64,000 nt of DNA from Panacagrimonas sp052387695 (GTDB taxonomy: Bacteria; Pseudomonadota; Gammaproteobacteria; Nevskiales; Nevskiaceae). The stretch lies in contig JBQTIX010000024.1 in NCBI GenBank assembly GCA_052387695.1, positions 62,001-126,000 of the forward strand, given 5' to 3'. Every line of letters begins with the position of its first letter. The first letter of the stretch is position 1. The notes beneath the pieces were generated by a model, which saw only the letters and a list, made by a program, of their open reading frames with translations, had not been told where the DNA came from and made no database searches. Of the stretch, positions 1-8,200 are shown one piece after another. The position numbers and the translations under genes were made by a program.

Positions 1-237
1 GTCGGCTCGGCGACGCCGGGTCCCGTCGCGGCCCTGGTATTCGGCGAGCGTGAGGTGGCGATGGCGCACTGGCAGGGCCTGCTGGATGCCGGCGTCTACA
101 CCAACCTGATGATCCCGCCGGCTACCCCGAGTGGCCTGAACATCGTCCGCATCAGCCTCAGCGCCGCGCACAGCGATGCCGACATCACCCACATTATCAA
201 CGCGCTGGAAACGCTCGCGCGAGGACCACGCCTGTAG
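1..237 (+). CDS. Alpha-oxoamine synthase family PLP enzyme, C-terminal fragment (partial)
   Basis: The reading frame is open from base 1 and ends at the TAG at 235-237, so only the last 78 residues are in the window. The visible part has the C-terminal signature of the serine palmitoyltransferase / 8-amino-7-oxononanoate synthase / glycine C-acetyltransferase group: TPGPVAAL, then LLDAGVYTNLMIPPATPSG, then RISLSAAHSDADI. In this fold-type I PLP family the segment closes the small domain and shapes the acyl-CoA site. The PLP lysine lies upstream of the window, so the substrate cannot be assigned. The phrase 'GVYTNLMIPPATP' leans towards the serine palmitoyltransferase-like branch, but that is inference. 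Confidence 0.8.
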   Translation, partial: VGSATPGPVAALVFGEREVAMAHWQGLLDAGVYTNLMIPPATPSGLNIVRISLSAAHSDADITHIINALETLARGPRL

Positions 238-253
238 ATCGGCGGTAGGTCGG

Positions 254-410
254 CGGTAGGTCGGCTGCAGGTCGGCTCAAGCCCGCAGCTTCATGCGGGC
301 GGAGCCGACGTGCGCCGGTGGGAAACCAGGGTTTCTTCTCTGTTGCAAGCACGCATGTCGGTTCCACCCGCATGAGGCCGCGAGCATGAACCCACAACCG
401 ATCTACAACC
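254..410. repeat. Composite dispersed repeat, copy 1 (right half decayed)
   Basis: The gap between the oxoamine synthase and the kinase gene holds a copy of the window's recurrent GTAGGTCGG repeat. Two extra GTCGGCGGTAG units precede it. The left half reads AGGTCGGCTCAAGCCCGC, a short loop, then GCGGGCGGAGCCGAC. The right half begins GTCGGTTCCACCC and continues into degenerate CCGATCTACAACCGAT. No ORF in the gap looks coding. The other copies are near 4341, 5611, 10153 and, degenerate, 32842. Confidence 0.75.
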
Positions 411-478
411 GATCAGGGGATCCGCGCTGTTCGATGAAAAGAACAACCCACCGTTCGCATCACGGGCGGAGGTACTAC

Positions 479-2923
479 TCAGCAATCCTTCATCAGCCGC
501 GCGAGCAGGGCGATCTCGTTGGCGACGTCGTGCGCCGACGGCGGGCTCATCCGCTCCAGTGCTTTCCATTCCTGTTCGGCGCTGCGATACGCGCTGCAGG
601 ACTCCGCGTGCATCTCCGCGCGCGCATACACCTCGCCCAGCGGCCGGTAGGCATACGCAACGTGCCGGGCCAGTTCGTAGTCGGCTGGATGTTCTGCGGC
701 GCGCCGTTCGCGGCTGGCAACGTCATCCCGCATCTGCGCGATCGCCTCGCCGTGCCGGCCAAGTTCGGACAGGATCTGCAGGCGCGTCGTCGCCATGCCG
801 CTGTAAGCAGATTCCAGCCGCGGGCTCGACTCGAAGGCCAGTGCCCGGCTGGTTTGCGCGAGGCCTTCGTCGAGCAAAGCCAGTGCTTCGGGCAAGCGTC
901 GCAGTTCCTGCAGGACCGAAGCGACGTTGTAGCGCGCCGTACCGGCACGCGCGATGTAGCGCACGTCCCGGGCGAACAGCGGCGAGGCCCTCAAGGTGGC
1001 CAGTTCTTTTTCATAGTGCAGCAGCGAGCCTGCTACATCGCCGCTGAAGTACCGGCTGTGTCCGAGAAACTGGTGAGTGGTTGCCAGCAGCAGCGGGAAT
1101 AATGGTGTGAGTGCCTCAGGCGGCTGAAATTCCTCGGCGGCGCGCAGGGTTTCCTCGAACAGGGCGATGATCTGCGCGTACTCCCTGAGCTCGTACAGGC
1201 GCTCGGCCTGCCCCAACTGCGCGTTCCAGCGCCAGAAGCGCACGGTGGGGTCGCCTTGACTGCGAGCCAACAGCACATCGAACAAGGCAAGCGCTTCGCT
1301 GCCCAGCTTTTGCGCCAATTCAAAATCGTTATCGGCGGTCCTGACGACCGAGGCCTGCCACGTCAGGGTCTTGGCCAGTTCGAGCGTGAAGTCGCTGCGC
1401 TCCGGCGCGGCGGCGGCGAGTTCACGCAGCAGTCGCTCCGCGCGCTCCAGATCGCGACGGCCGATTTCGAGATCGCCGGTGCCGACGGTGGACATCATCG
1501 CCTTGATGTGACCCAGACGGCTGTAGCCGTCGGCGACGTCGAAGCGCACGGCTATGGGTGCGTCCGGATCCGCGGCGAGTCGTTCCAGATAGCCGCGGCC
1601 GGCGTCGGCGATGTCGCGGCGGATGGTCGAGGTTCCGGGCACGGCAGCGAGCGAATCGAACAGGTCGAACAGCATGAAGCGCGACAGGGAACGCACGTCG
1701 TCGAAGCGTTGCTCAGCGACGGTGCGCGCGGCTTCCGCGCGCAGGTACAACTGGGTGGTGATCGCCAGGGCAAGGCTCAGGCCCGACATCGCGACGCCGC
1801 CGATGCTCACGCCCAGACGATTGCGCACCAGGAATTTGCGCGCACGATAGGTCCAGCCTTCGTCGGCGCGTGCAGCCACGGGCAGCTTCTTGCGCCAGCG
1901 CTCCAGATCGGTGACCAGCGCATCGACGCTGGGGTAACGGTTCTGCGGACTCGCCGCGATGGCACGCGCTGCGATCGCGTCCAGGTCGCCCCGCAGGACT
2001 CGGGCACGTCTGCGGCGCAGGGGAAAGTCCGCGAAGCCGTTGCCGGAAAGAACCGCCTGGCTCGCCGTGGTCTGCAATGAGTCCGGGCGTACACCCGCCA
2101 GCAGTTCGAACAACACCACCCCAAGCGAATAAACATCATCGGCCGGCGTCGCCGGTTCCCCCGCCTGCCGGCTCGGGCTGGCATAGGCCGGTGTCAGCGG
2201 CTGAGGCAGGTCCTGCGTCAGGTCCGCGCCCTGCTCGACCAGTCGCGCGATGCCGAAGTCGAGCAGCTTGACCTGGCCGGCGCGATCGACGTGGATGTTC
2301 GAGGGCTTCAGGTCCGCATGCACCACCAGATTCTGATGCGCGTGCTGCACCGCGTCGCAGGCGTCCAGGAACAGGCGCAAGGTCTCTGCGACCGGCAGAT
2401 CGCGCTGGACGCAATAACTGTCGATGGGCTCGCCTTCCACCAGTTCCATGGCAAAAAACGGCAGCTTGTCCTCCGGCGTCACGCCGCCGTCGTAGATCTG
2501 CGCGATATGCGGATGGCGCAGGCGCGCCAGCACCCTTCGCTCGTTGTCGAACAATTGCGTGGCCGCGGCCGGGAACAGGCCCGGCGCCATCAGCTTGATC
2601 GCGACTTTCTGCTCGAACAGCCCGTCGTCGCGTTCGCCCAGGTACACCTGGCCCATGCCGCCACGACCCAGGCAGGACATCAGGCGCCAGACGCCGACCC
2701 GCGCCGGTGGCGTCATCTCCGGCGCCAGACGACCCGCCTGCGGGACCGCGGTGGGCAGCGCCTGGGCGTGCTTTCGATCGGTGTCTAGCAGGCGCCGCAG
2801 CGCGATCAGCAGCTCCGGGTCTGTCGAGTATTGCTCGGCGATCCAGCGCTCACGATCCTCGTCCGGCTGATCCAGTACCGCGTCGAATGCCTGCAAGCTG
2901 CGGCGTTCGAACGCGGCGTCCAT
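479..2923 (-). CDS. Membrane-anchored Hanks-type Ser/Thr protein kinase with TPR-like C-terminus
   Basis: The protein has 814 residues. The kinase domain covers roughly residues 76-345, with the glycine loop GRGGMGQV (86-93), VAIK lysine 110, catalytic loop HADLKPSN (202-209) and DFG at 222-224. The catalytic loop has Ala where most kinases have Arg (HAD, not HRD), so it is a non-RD kinase. A single membrane segment at about 370-392 separates it from a roughly 400-residue helical region with TPR-like repeats, presumably periplasmic. The gene starts 5 bp after the stop of an ECF sigma gene on the same strand, so the two are almost certainly co-transcribed. Known relatives of this pair include kinases that activate a partner sigma factor by phosphorylation. 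That role is inferred here. Confidence 0.92.
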   Translation of the reverse strand: MDAAFERRSLQAFDAVLDQPDEDRERWIAEQYSTDPELLIALRRLLDTDRKHAQALPTAVPQAGRLAPEMTPPARVGVWRLMSCLGRGGMGQVYLGERDDGLFEQKVAIKLMAPGLFPAAATQLFDNERRVLARLRHPHIAQIYDGGVTPEDKLPFFAMELVEGEPIDSYCVQRDLPVAETLRLFLDACDAVQHAHQNLVVHADLKPSNIHVDRAGQVKLLDFGIARLVEQGADLTQDLPQPLTPAYASPSRQAGEPATPADDVYSLGVVLFELLAGVRPDSLQTTASQAVLSGNGFADFPLRRRRARVLRGDLDAIAARAIAASPQNRYPSVDALVTDLERWRKKLPVAARADEGWTYRARKFLVRNRLGVSIGGVAMSGLSLALAITTQLYLRAEAARTVAEQRFDDVRSLSRFMLFDLFDSLAAVPGTSTIRRDIADAGRGYLERLAADPDAPIAVRFDVADGYSRLGHIKAMMSTVGTGDLEIGRRDLERAERLLRELAAAAPERSDFTLELAKTLTWQASVVRTADNDFELAQKLGSEALALFDVLLARSQGDPTVRFWRWNAQLGQAERLYELREYAQIIALFEETLRAAEEFQPPEALTPLFPLLLATTHQFLGHSRYFSGDVAGSLLHYEKELATLRASPLFARDVRYIARAGTARYNVASVLQELRRLPEALALLDEGLAQTSRALAFESSPRLESAYSGMATTRLQILSELGRHGEAIAQMRDDVASRERRAAEHPADYELARHVAYAYRPLGEVYARAEMHAESCSAYRSAEQEWKALERMSPPSAHDVANEIALLARLMKDC

Positions 2924-2928
2924 TCAGC

Positions 2929-3528
2929 TCAGGCCGAGGCCGGGGCCAGTTCGGTCAGCAGCCAGGCGCGCGCGCTGCGCCACTGTCGCTTGATCGTGCT
3001 GGGCGAAGCGCCCTGTTCGGCGGCGATCTCCTCGATCGACAGGCCGGCGAAGAAACGCAGCTCGACCACCCGCGCGCGTCCCTCATCGACGCTCGCGAGA
3101 CGGGTCAGCGCACCATCCAGAGCCTCCACGTCGAGCGAAATCGACGAGTCCGAAGAGTCTGTCGGCCACAAGGTCTCCACCGGGGGCGCCTGACGCTTGG
3201 CGGCGCGGAAACGCCGCACCTCGTCGAGCAGCACTTGGCGCATCACCCGCGCGGACAACGCCAGAAAATGGGTACGGCCCTGCCAGTCGATGCGATCGAG
3301 CTTGAGGATGCGCACGGCCGCATCGTGAGCGAGGTCCGTGGTCTGTAATTGCAGCTTGCCGGCGTCTTCACGCAGCACCCGCCGCGCCACCCCGCGAAAC
3401 TCGTCGTAGTAGCGCGCCAGCAGGTGGTCGCGTGCCACCGCATCACCGGCGACGAACCCCTCCCAGAGTGCCTCGATGGGCTGCGCTCCCCCCACGCCGT
3501 CAGCCGTGATTGATGCGTCGGTCGTCAT
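2929..3528 (-). CDS. ECF-type RNA polymerase sigma factor (TIGR02999/ECF43-like), kinase-linked
   Basis: This 199-residue protein has sigma region 2 at about 15-100 (ARYYDEFRGVARRVL, LQTTDLAHDAAVRIL, THFLALSARVMRQVL) and region 4 at about 140-195 (ARVVELRFFAGLSIEEIA, STIKRQWRSARAWLL). Length and motifs match the sigma group usually annotated TIGR02999, which is often next to Ser/Thr kinase genes. The downstream neighbour is such a kinase. In region 2.2 a Thr-Thr precedes the conserved Asp, a candidate phosphorylation position by analogy with the ECF43/PknT system. There is no anti-sigma gene nearby. A paralogue lies at 4551-5135, and both share an upstream motif. Confidence 0.93.
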   Translation of the reverse strand: MTTDASITADGVGGAQPIEALWEGFVAGDAVARDHLLARYYDEFRGVARRVLREDAGKLQLQTTDLAHDAAVRILKLDRIDWQGRTHFLALSARVMRQVLLDEVRRFRAAKRQAPPVETLWPTDSSDSSISLDVEALDGALTRLASVDEGRARVVELRFFAGLSIEEIAAEQGASPSTIKRQWRSARAWLLTELAPASA

Positions 3529-3580
3529 GGACCGGATTTTCCGCTCAAGCGCCGCGCACGTCCATCGCCGGGATTTTGCG

Positions 3581-3611
3581 TGGCCGGTTTTTCCCCGCGT
3601 TTACGTTTATA
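3581..3611 (-). promoter_or_regulatory. Candidate sigma-factor autoregulatory promoter motif, copy A
   Basis: On the minus strand this reads TATAAACGTAAACGCGGGGA followed by AAAACCGGCCA, about 50 bp upstream of the sigma gene at 2929-3528. The same pattern, CGTAA then 14-15 bases rich in GGGGAAAA then GGYCA, recurs at 3660-3690 and at 5179-5208. ECF promoters have a -35/-10 pair at about this spacing, so a self-regulated promoter is plausible but unproven. Confidence 0.45.
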
Positions 3612-3659
3612 TCAATACGAGGCTTATCACCGCCTCGCTGACTGCCCAGAAATCTCGCA

Positions 3660-3690
3660 TGACCCGTTTTCCCCTGCACTTACGCCTTTA
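3660..3690 (-). promoter_or_regulatory. Candidate sigma-factor promoter motif, copy B (tandem duplicate of A)
   Basis: The minus strand reads TAAAGGCGTAAGTGCAGGGG then AAAACGGGTCA. The similarity to copy A continues to its right as CGAGGCTTRTCACCGCYTCGC (3618-3638 and 3697-3717), so a segment of about 60 bp is imperfectly duplicated 79 bp apart. It lies between the sigma gene and the divergent small secreted protein gene and could serve either. Confidence 0.45.
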
Positions 3691-3796
3691 CTAACACGAG
3701 GCTTGTCACCGCTTCGCAGCCCGCTCAAGACACCCCGATCAACGACCTCACACGGAGCCAACCATGAACACCCCACTGAACCTGATGGAGCAAACC

Positions 3797-4084
3797 ATGA
3801 ACGTAAAGAACCTTCTTCCCAAGCGACTCCTGCTGACCGCCTTGACCTGCATCTCCGCGACCATGCTCATCGCGGGACCAGTGAATGCGGGAGGACATGG
3901 GGGCGCCGGCCGGCCCGCCATATCGAATGCTTCTTCTGTGGAGGTCACGCAACTACGACAGCGTCTGATCGAGTTGGAAGAGCGCCTCGAGAAGCTCGAA
4001 GGACAAGACCTGAAAGTGTCCGCTTTCCGCCTATCTCCGGCCGACAGAGCGGTCCGAAACGGGGCGCCGACTGCCGGCGAATGA
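3797..4084 (+). CDS. Small secreted protein with a coiled-coil segment, unknown function
   Basis: From the ATG at 3797 the product is 95 residues. It has a clear Sec signal peptide (basic MNVKNLLPKR, hydrophobic core, probable cleavage after PVNA at about residue 30), a Gly-rich stretch, and a short heptad-like helix (VTQLRQRLIELEERLEKLEG). An in-frame ATG at 3764 also has a GGAG upstream and would add 11 residues. I prefer 3797 because the signal peptide then begins with its basic region and GGAG is correctly spaced. The gene is divergent from the sigma/kinase operon across the duplicated promoter-like motif, so it may be a target of that sigma. I recognise no family. Confidence 0.65.
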   Translation: MNVKNLLPKRLLLTALTCISATMLIAGPVNAGGHGGAGRPAISNASSVEVTQLRQRLIELEERLEKLEGQDLKVSAFRLSPADRAVRNGAPTAGE

Positions 4085-4156
4085 TGGGAGCGGTGAACGC
4101 CGGCCGGAAGTAACGGTGTCCGGTCAAGCCGGCAGCGCAACGGCCAGGGCCGTAAG

Positions 4157-4235
4157 GCGGGAAAGCGGTGCTGTTTGCCGCGCATCCCGCCGCACCGAGA
4201 CTCGAAAGACGGGATGCGCCAGACGGCTTTCCCGC
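4157..4235. repeat. Nested inverted repeat / long stem-loop
   Basis: The outer arms GCGGGAAAGC (4157-4166) and GCTTTCCCGC (4226-4235) are perfect complements. They enclose inner perfect arms CGCATCCCG (4181-4189) and CGGGATGCG (4210-4218). It lies 73 bp after the small secreted protein gene, in a gap of 466 bp (4085-4550) that otherwise holds only the composite repeat. It has no T-tract, so it is not a standard terminator. A REP-type element or a structured RNA are alternatives. Confidence 0.6.
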
Positions 4236-4340
4236 TCTCCGCGCTTCCTCCTCGCAGGAAGCAAGCGCGATCCCGGAAGCGCGTCAGATTGCGCGCAACA
4301 TGAGACGTGGCTGCAGACCCAAATGCAAGGGCTCTATCCG

Positions 4341-4470
4341 GCCCGTAGGTCGGTTGTAGGTCGGTTCAAGCCCGCGGCTTCATGCGGGCGGAACCGACAC
4401 ACGCCGCTCGCCGACCGGCGCCTGTCGGCTCCGGCCACCAAAAGCCGTGACCTTGAGCCGACCTACACCG
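4341..4470. repeat. Composite dispersed repeat, copy 2
   Basis: The left half reads GTAGGTCGGTTCAAGCCCGC, then a GGCTTCAT turn, then GCGGGCGGAACCGAC. The right half ends TTGAGCCGACCTAC near 4455-4468. The ends are thus inverted with respect to each other. A short extra CGTAGGTCGGTT unit sits just before the left half. The element occupies the space between the small secreted protein gene and the convergent second sigma gene. Confidence 0.8.
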
Positions 4471-4550
4471 GACCGACCGATGAGTTCAGACCTGTACAGA
4501 GCTTCCTTCACGAGTCGTCGAACGCGCGGCATTCGTGTATCGGGTCCATC

Positions 4551-5135
4551 TCAGCGAACCACGGCCTTTCCCAGCTCGTTCAGCAGCCAGGCGCGGGCGG
4601 CGCGCCACTGGCGCCTGACCGTGCTTGCCGAAACCCCATGCTCTACCGCGATCTCCTCGATCGACAAGCCTGCGAAGAAGCGCAGCTCCACCACCCGTGC
4701 GCGCTTCTCGTCGATCAGTGCCAGTCGCGTCAGCGCCGCATCCAGTGCTTCCAGATCGATTGGCAGATACGTGGATGGTTCCTGGTCCGGCCACAAGGTC
4801 AGCACCTGCGGCACCTGCCGCTTGGCGGCACGAAAGCGGCGCACCTCGTCGATCAGCACTTGCCGCATGAGCCGCGCCGACAGCGCCAGAAAATGCGCGT
4901 GGTCGTTCCATCCGATGCGATCGAGCTTGAGCAGGCGCAGCGCGGCCTCATGCGCCAGGTCCGAAGTCTGCAAGCCCAGCCGTTCGCGATCGTCGCGTAG
5001 CACCCGACGCGCCACCCCGCGGAATTCGTCGTAGTACAGCGCCAGCAGCCGATCGCGCGCAAACGCATCGCCCGCCACAGCCCGCTCCCAGAGGCGTTCC
5101 ACCGCTTTCGGCTCGGGATGCTTGGCTTCTTTCAT
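4551..5135 (-). CDS. ECF-type sigma factor, paralogue of the kinase-linked sigma
   Basis: This 194-residue protein is closely similar along its length to the sigma factor at 2929-3528. It shares YYDEFRGVARRVLRDD, LQTSDLAHEAALRLLKLDRI, HFLALSARLMRQVL and VVELRFFAGLSIEEIA. Ser replaces the second Thr before the region 2.2 Asp. Unlike its paralogue it has no kinase gene downstream, only the composite repeat. The gene is divergent from the giant FG-GAP protein at 5284, and the shared promoter-like motif at 5179-5208 lies between them. A local duplication followed by loss or non-duplication of the kinase is the simplest history. Regulation of the FG-GAP gene is inferred from position only. Confidence 0.92.
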   Translation of the reverse strand: MKEAKHPEPKAVERLWERAVAGDAFARDRLLALYYDEFRGVARRVLRDDRERLGLQTSDLAHEAALRLLKLDRIGWNDHAHFLALSARLMRQVLIDEVRRFRAAKRQVPQVLTLWPDQEPSTYLPIDLEALDAALTRLALIDEKRARVVELRFFAGLSIEEIAVEHGVSASTVRRQWRAARAWLLNELGKAVVR

Positions 5136-5178
5136 CGAGCCGATTCCAGCAGCGGGCCACGGGTTTGTCCATCGCGTT

Positions 5179-5208
5179 TGACCCCTTTTCCCGCGGATTA
5201 CGCCTTTA
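5179..5208 (-). promoter_or_regulatory. Candidate sigma-factor promoter motif, copy C
   Basis: The minus strand reads TAAAGGCGTAATCCGCGGGA then AAAGGGGTCA, about 45 bp upstream of the second sigma gene. It matches copies A and B except for a one-base shorter spacer. It is also about 75 bp upstream of the divergent FG-GAP protein start, so it marks a shared control region. Confidence 0.45.
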
Positions 5209-5283
5209 CCCAGTGAAAGCCGAATTGTTGCGAGCCGGTGCTCGCCAGATCGGACCGTCCATCACGTAAAGGAGTCGCTGCAA

Positions 5284-8200
5284 ATGTCCATTCAATTGTT
5301 TGGCAAGCACTGGCAACACACCACGGTCCAAGCAGTCGTTCGCGCGACTGCGGGTCTGGCCTTGATCCTGGGACTGGCCACGAATGCGGCCAGTGCTGCG
5401 GACAAGGCTCCTGCCGAGCCGAGCCGCCCATCGGAAAGCCAAAGGGTCAAGCCCGGCGAAGTGCCGCAAGGGCTGGACCCGCAATCCTGGGACTCCATCC
5501 AGGCGCAGATCGATGCGGCCCGTTACGACTTCTCCGCCGAAGGCGAAGGCATCAGCGGTGCCAATCCCGAACAGAGATGGGAACTGAAATTCGATTCCAG
5601 CGGCCTGAGCGTAGGTCGGTTCAAGCCTGTCCTGAGCCTTGTCGAAGGGCCGAAGGCGGAACCGACATCGGACTCCCCGCCCGCGCACGTCGGGTCCGCC
5701 CGCGAACAGCACGCGGGCTTGACCCGACCTACAGGCGATGCGCTACGCCTGCGCACCACCGCCATCGGCCGCGCTGAGGCCATGCAGGCTGCGGACCCGG
5801 CCGCACCGGCGGCGCGCGACAACCGGATCGAGCTGCACCACTCGCAGGCCACAGAGTGGTACATCAACACCGCCGCCGGCCTGGAACACGGTTACACCTT
5901 CGAGCAGGCGCCGCAGGGCGCGCGTGGCGAAGTCCGCATCCAGCTCGCGGTGGACGGAGGTTTCAAGGCCGAGTCCGGCCCCGATGGCGTGCACTTTACA
6001 GACGCCGCCGGCCAGCGCATGCGCTATCACAAGCTGTTGGTGGTGGACGCGGCGGGCCACAGGCTTGATGCGCAACTGCGCGTTGCGGCCGAAGACCAGT
6101 TGCTGATCGCCTTCGACGACCGCGACGCGCGCTATCCGGTCCTGGTGGACCCGCTGCTGGTCAACGAGGAGCAGAAGCTCACCGTGGGAGGCGACGGCGG
6201 CTTCAACGACTTTTTCGGCTGGTCGGTGGCGGTGGACGGCGACACCCTGGTGGTCGGCCGGCAAGAACGGGCCAGCGTCAACTTTACCCAGAACCAGCAG
6301 CAGGGTGCGGCTTACGTCTATGTGCGTTCGGGCAGCACCTGGACGCGGCAGGCCAAGCTGGTCGGCAGCGACAGCGCGGCGACCGATCTGTTCGGCTCGT
6401 CCGTTGCCATTTCCGGTAACACCGTCGCGGTAGGCGCCAGCAGCGGTCCCAACGCCGGTGACGTCTATACCTTCACCCGCAGCGGACAGACCTGGACGCA
6501 GCAGGCCAAGCTGCCCGGGCATGGCGGCGGCAACCTGGGCGGCGAGGAAAATACCGATTCCATCGCACTGTCCGGCGACACGCTGATCGTGGGCGAGTCT
6601 TTCGCGGCGGCGAGCGCAGGGGAGGCTTACGTGTATGTCCGCTCCGGCAGCACCTGGAGTGAGCAGGCGCGGCTGACGGCCAGCGACCCGCAGGGCGTTG
6701 CACGCTTCGGCGTCGCTGTGACCGTCAATGGCGACACGGCAATCGTCGGCGCGCACTTTCAGGACGTGGGCGCGAACATCGATCAGGGCGCGGCCTACGT
6801 CTTCGTGCGTTCCGGCAGCACCTGGACGCAGCAGGCGCGGCTGGTCGCCAGCGACGGAACCGCCAACGACTTCTTTGGCAATGGCGTCGTGCTATCCGGC
6901 AACACCGCCATGATCGGCGCAATCCAGGCCCCCGGCGGTGCGGTCTACGTGTACACGCGCACTGGATCGGTATGGACCGAGCAACAGAAACTGACCGCCC
7001 CGTTCGGCGTGTCGAACCGCTTCGGGCTCTCGATCGGCCTGGACGGCGCGCGTGCGGTGATCGGCGGGCTGCACCAGTTCGACACGACCCCGCCGCCCCC
7101 CTTCGGCAACGGCGGCGAGATCCACGCGGCGTTCGCGTTCGCGCGCGACGGCAGCGGTGTCTGGGTGTTTCAGAATTTTCTTTTTGGACCGGCTTACCAG
7201 GGCCCCAACTTCGGCGACTTCGGCTACGACCTCGCCCTGTCGGGCAGCACGGCCGTGGTCGGCTTCGCGACCGACGACACCCCGCAGCAGAACGAGGGCG
7301 CGGCGTACGTCTACGTGAACGAGGGTAGCAACTGGCCGGGGCAGGCGCGCATCATCGAGCGCGACGGCGCGGGCGGCGATCAGGTGGGCTATGCCGTTGC
7401 CATCGACGCTGACTGGCTGGTGATCGGCGCGCCGTTCGACGACCTCACCGGGCTGGACACAGGCGCCAATGGCCAAGACCAGGGTTCTGCCTACATCTTC
7501 CAGCGGTCCGGAACGGCCTGGACCCTGCACACCCGGTTCCGGCTTTCCGGCCTGCGCGCCTTGAGCCCGGACGTCCTGGGCCTTGCGGTGGCCATGGACG
7601 GCGACACCATCGTGATTGGCGCGCCCGGGATTCCTCCGGCCAGCGTTATCAACCAGCCCCTCAGCCGGGTCTACGTGCTGGTCCGTTCCGGCAACGTCTG
7701 GACCGAGCAGGCCGAGCTGGTGGCCAGCGACGGCGCCGGCGGTGATCGCTTCGGCTTCTCGGTCGCCTTGTCGGGCGACACGCTGGTAGTGGGCGCGGAT
7801 CATGACCGCGACGACGCCAGCAACAATACCGGATCGGCCTACATCTTCGTACGCTCCGGCACGACCTGGACGCAGCAGGCCAAGCTCGCGGCCAGCGCAC
7901 CCGGCGACGCCGCGGACGGCGATCGCTTCGGAACGGCGGTCGCTGTGGACGGCAACACGGCGCTGATCGGCGCGCTCGGCGACGATCAACCCCCTCACCT
8001 CGACACCGGCGCCGCCTATGTCTTCGTGCGTTCCGGCACAAGCTGGACGCAACAGACGAAACTGACGGTTCCGATCAGCGAACGCCGCTTCGGCAGCTCG
8101 CTCAGCCTCTCCAGCGAGACCGCGCTGATCGGCGCGACCGGCGTATTGCCGGGTGCGGCCTTCGTCTTCGTGCGCACAGGTTCGGCCTGGACCCAGCAGG

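Noticed and set aside
4116..5000. 294-residue plus-strand frame across the second sigma gene
   Set aside because: It runs through the hairpin and composite repeat and then antisense to the sigma gene. No protein-like features are visible.
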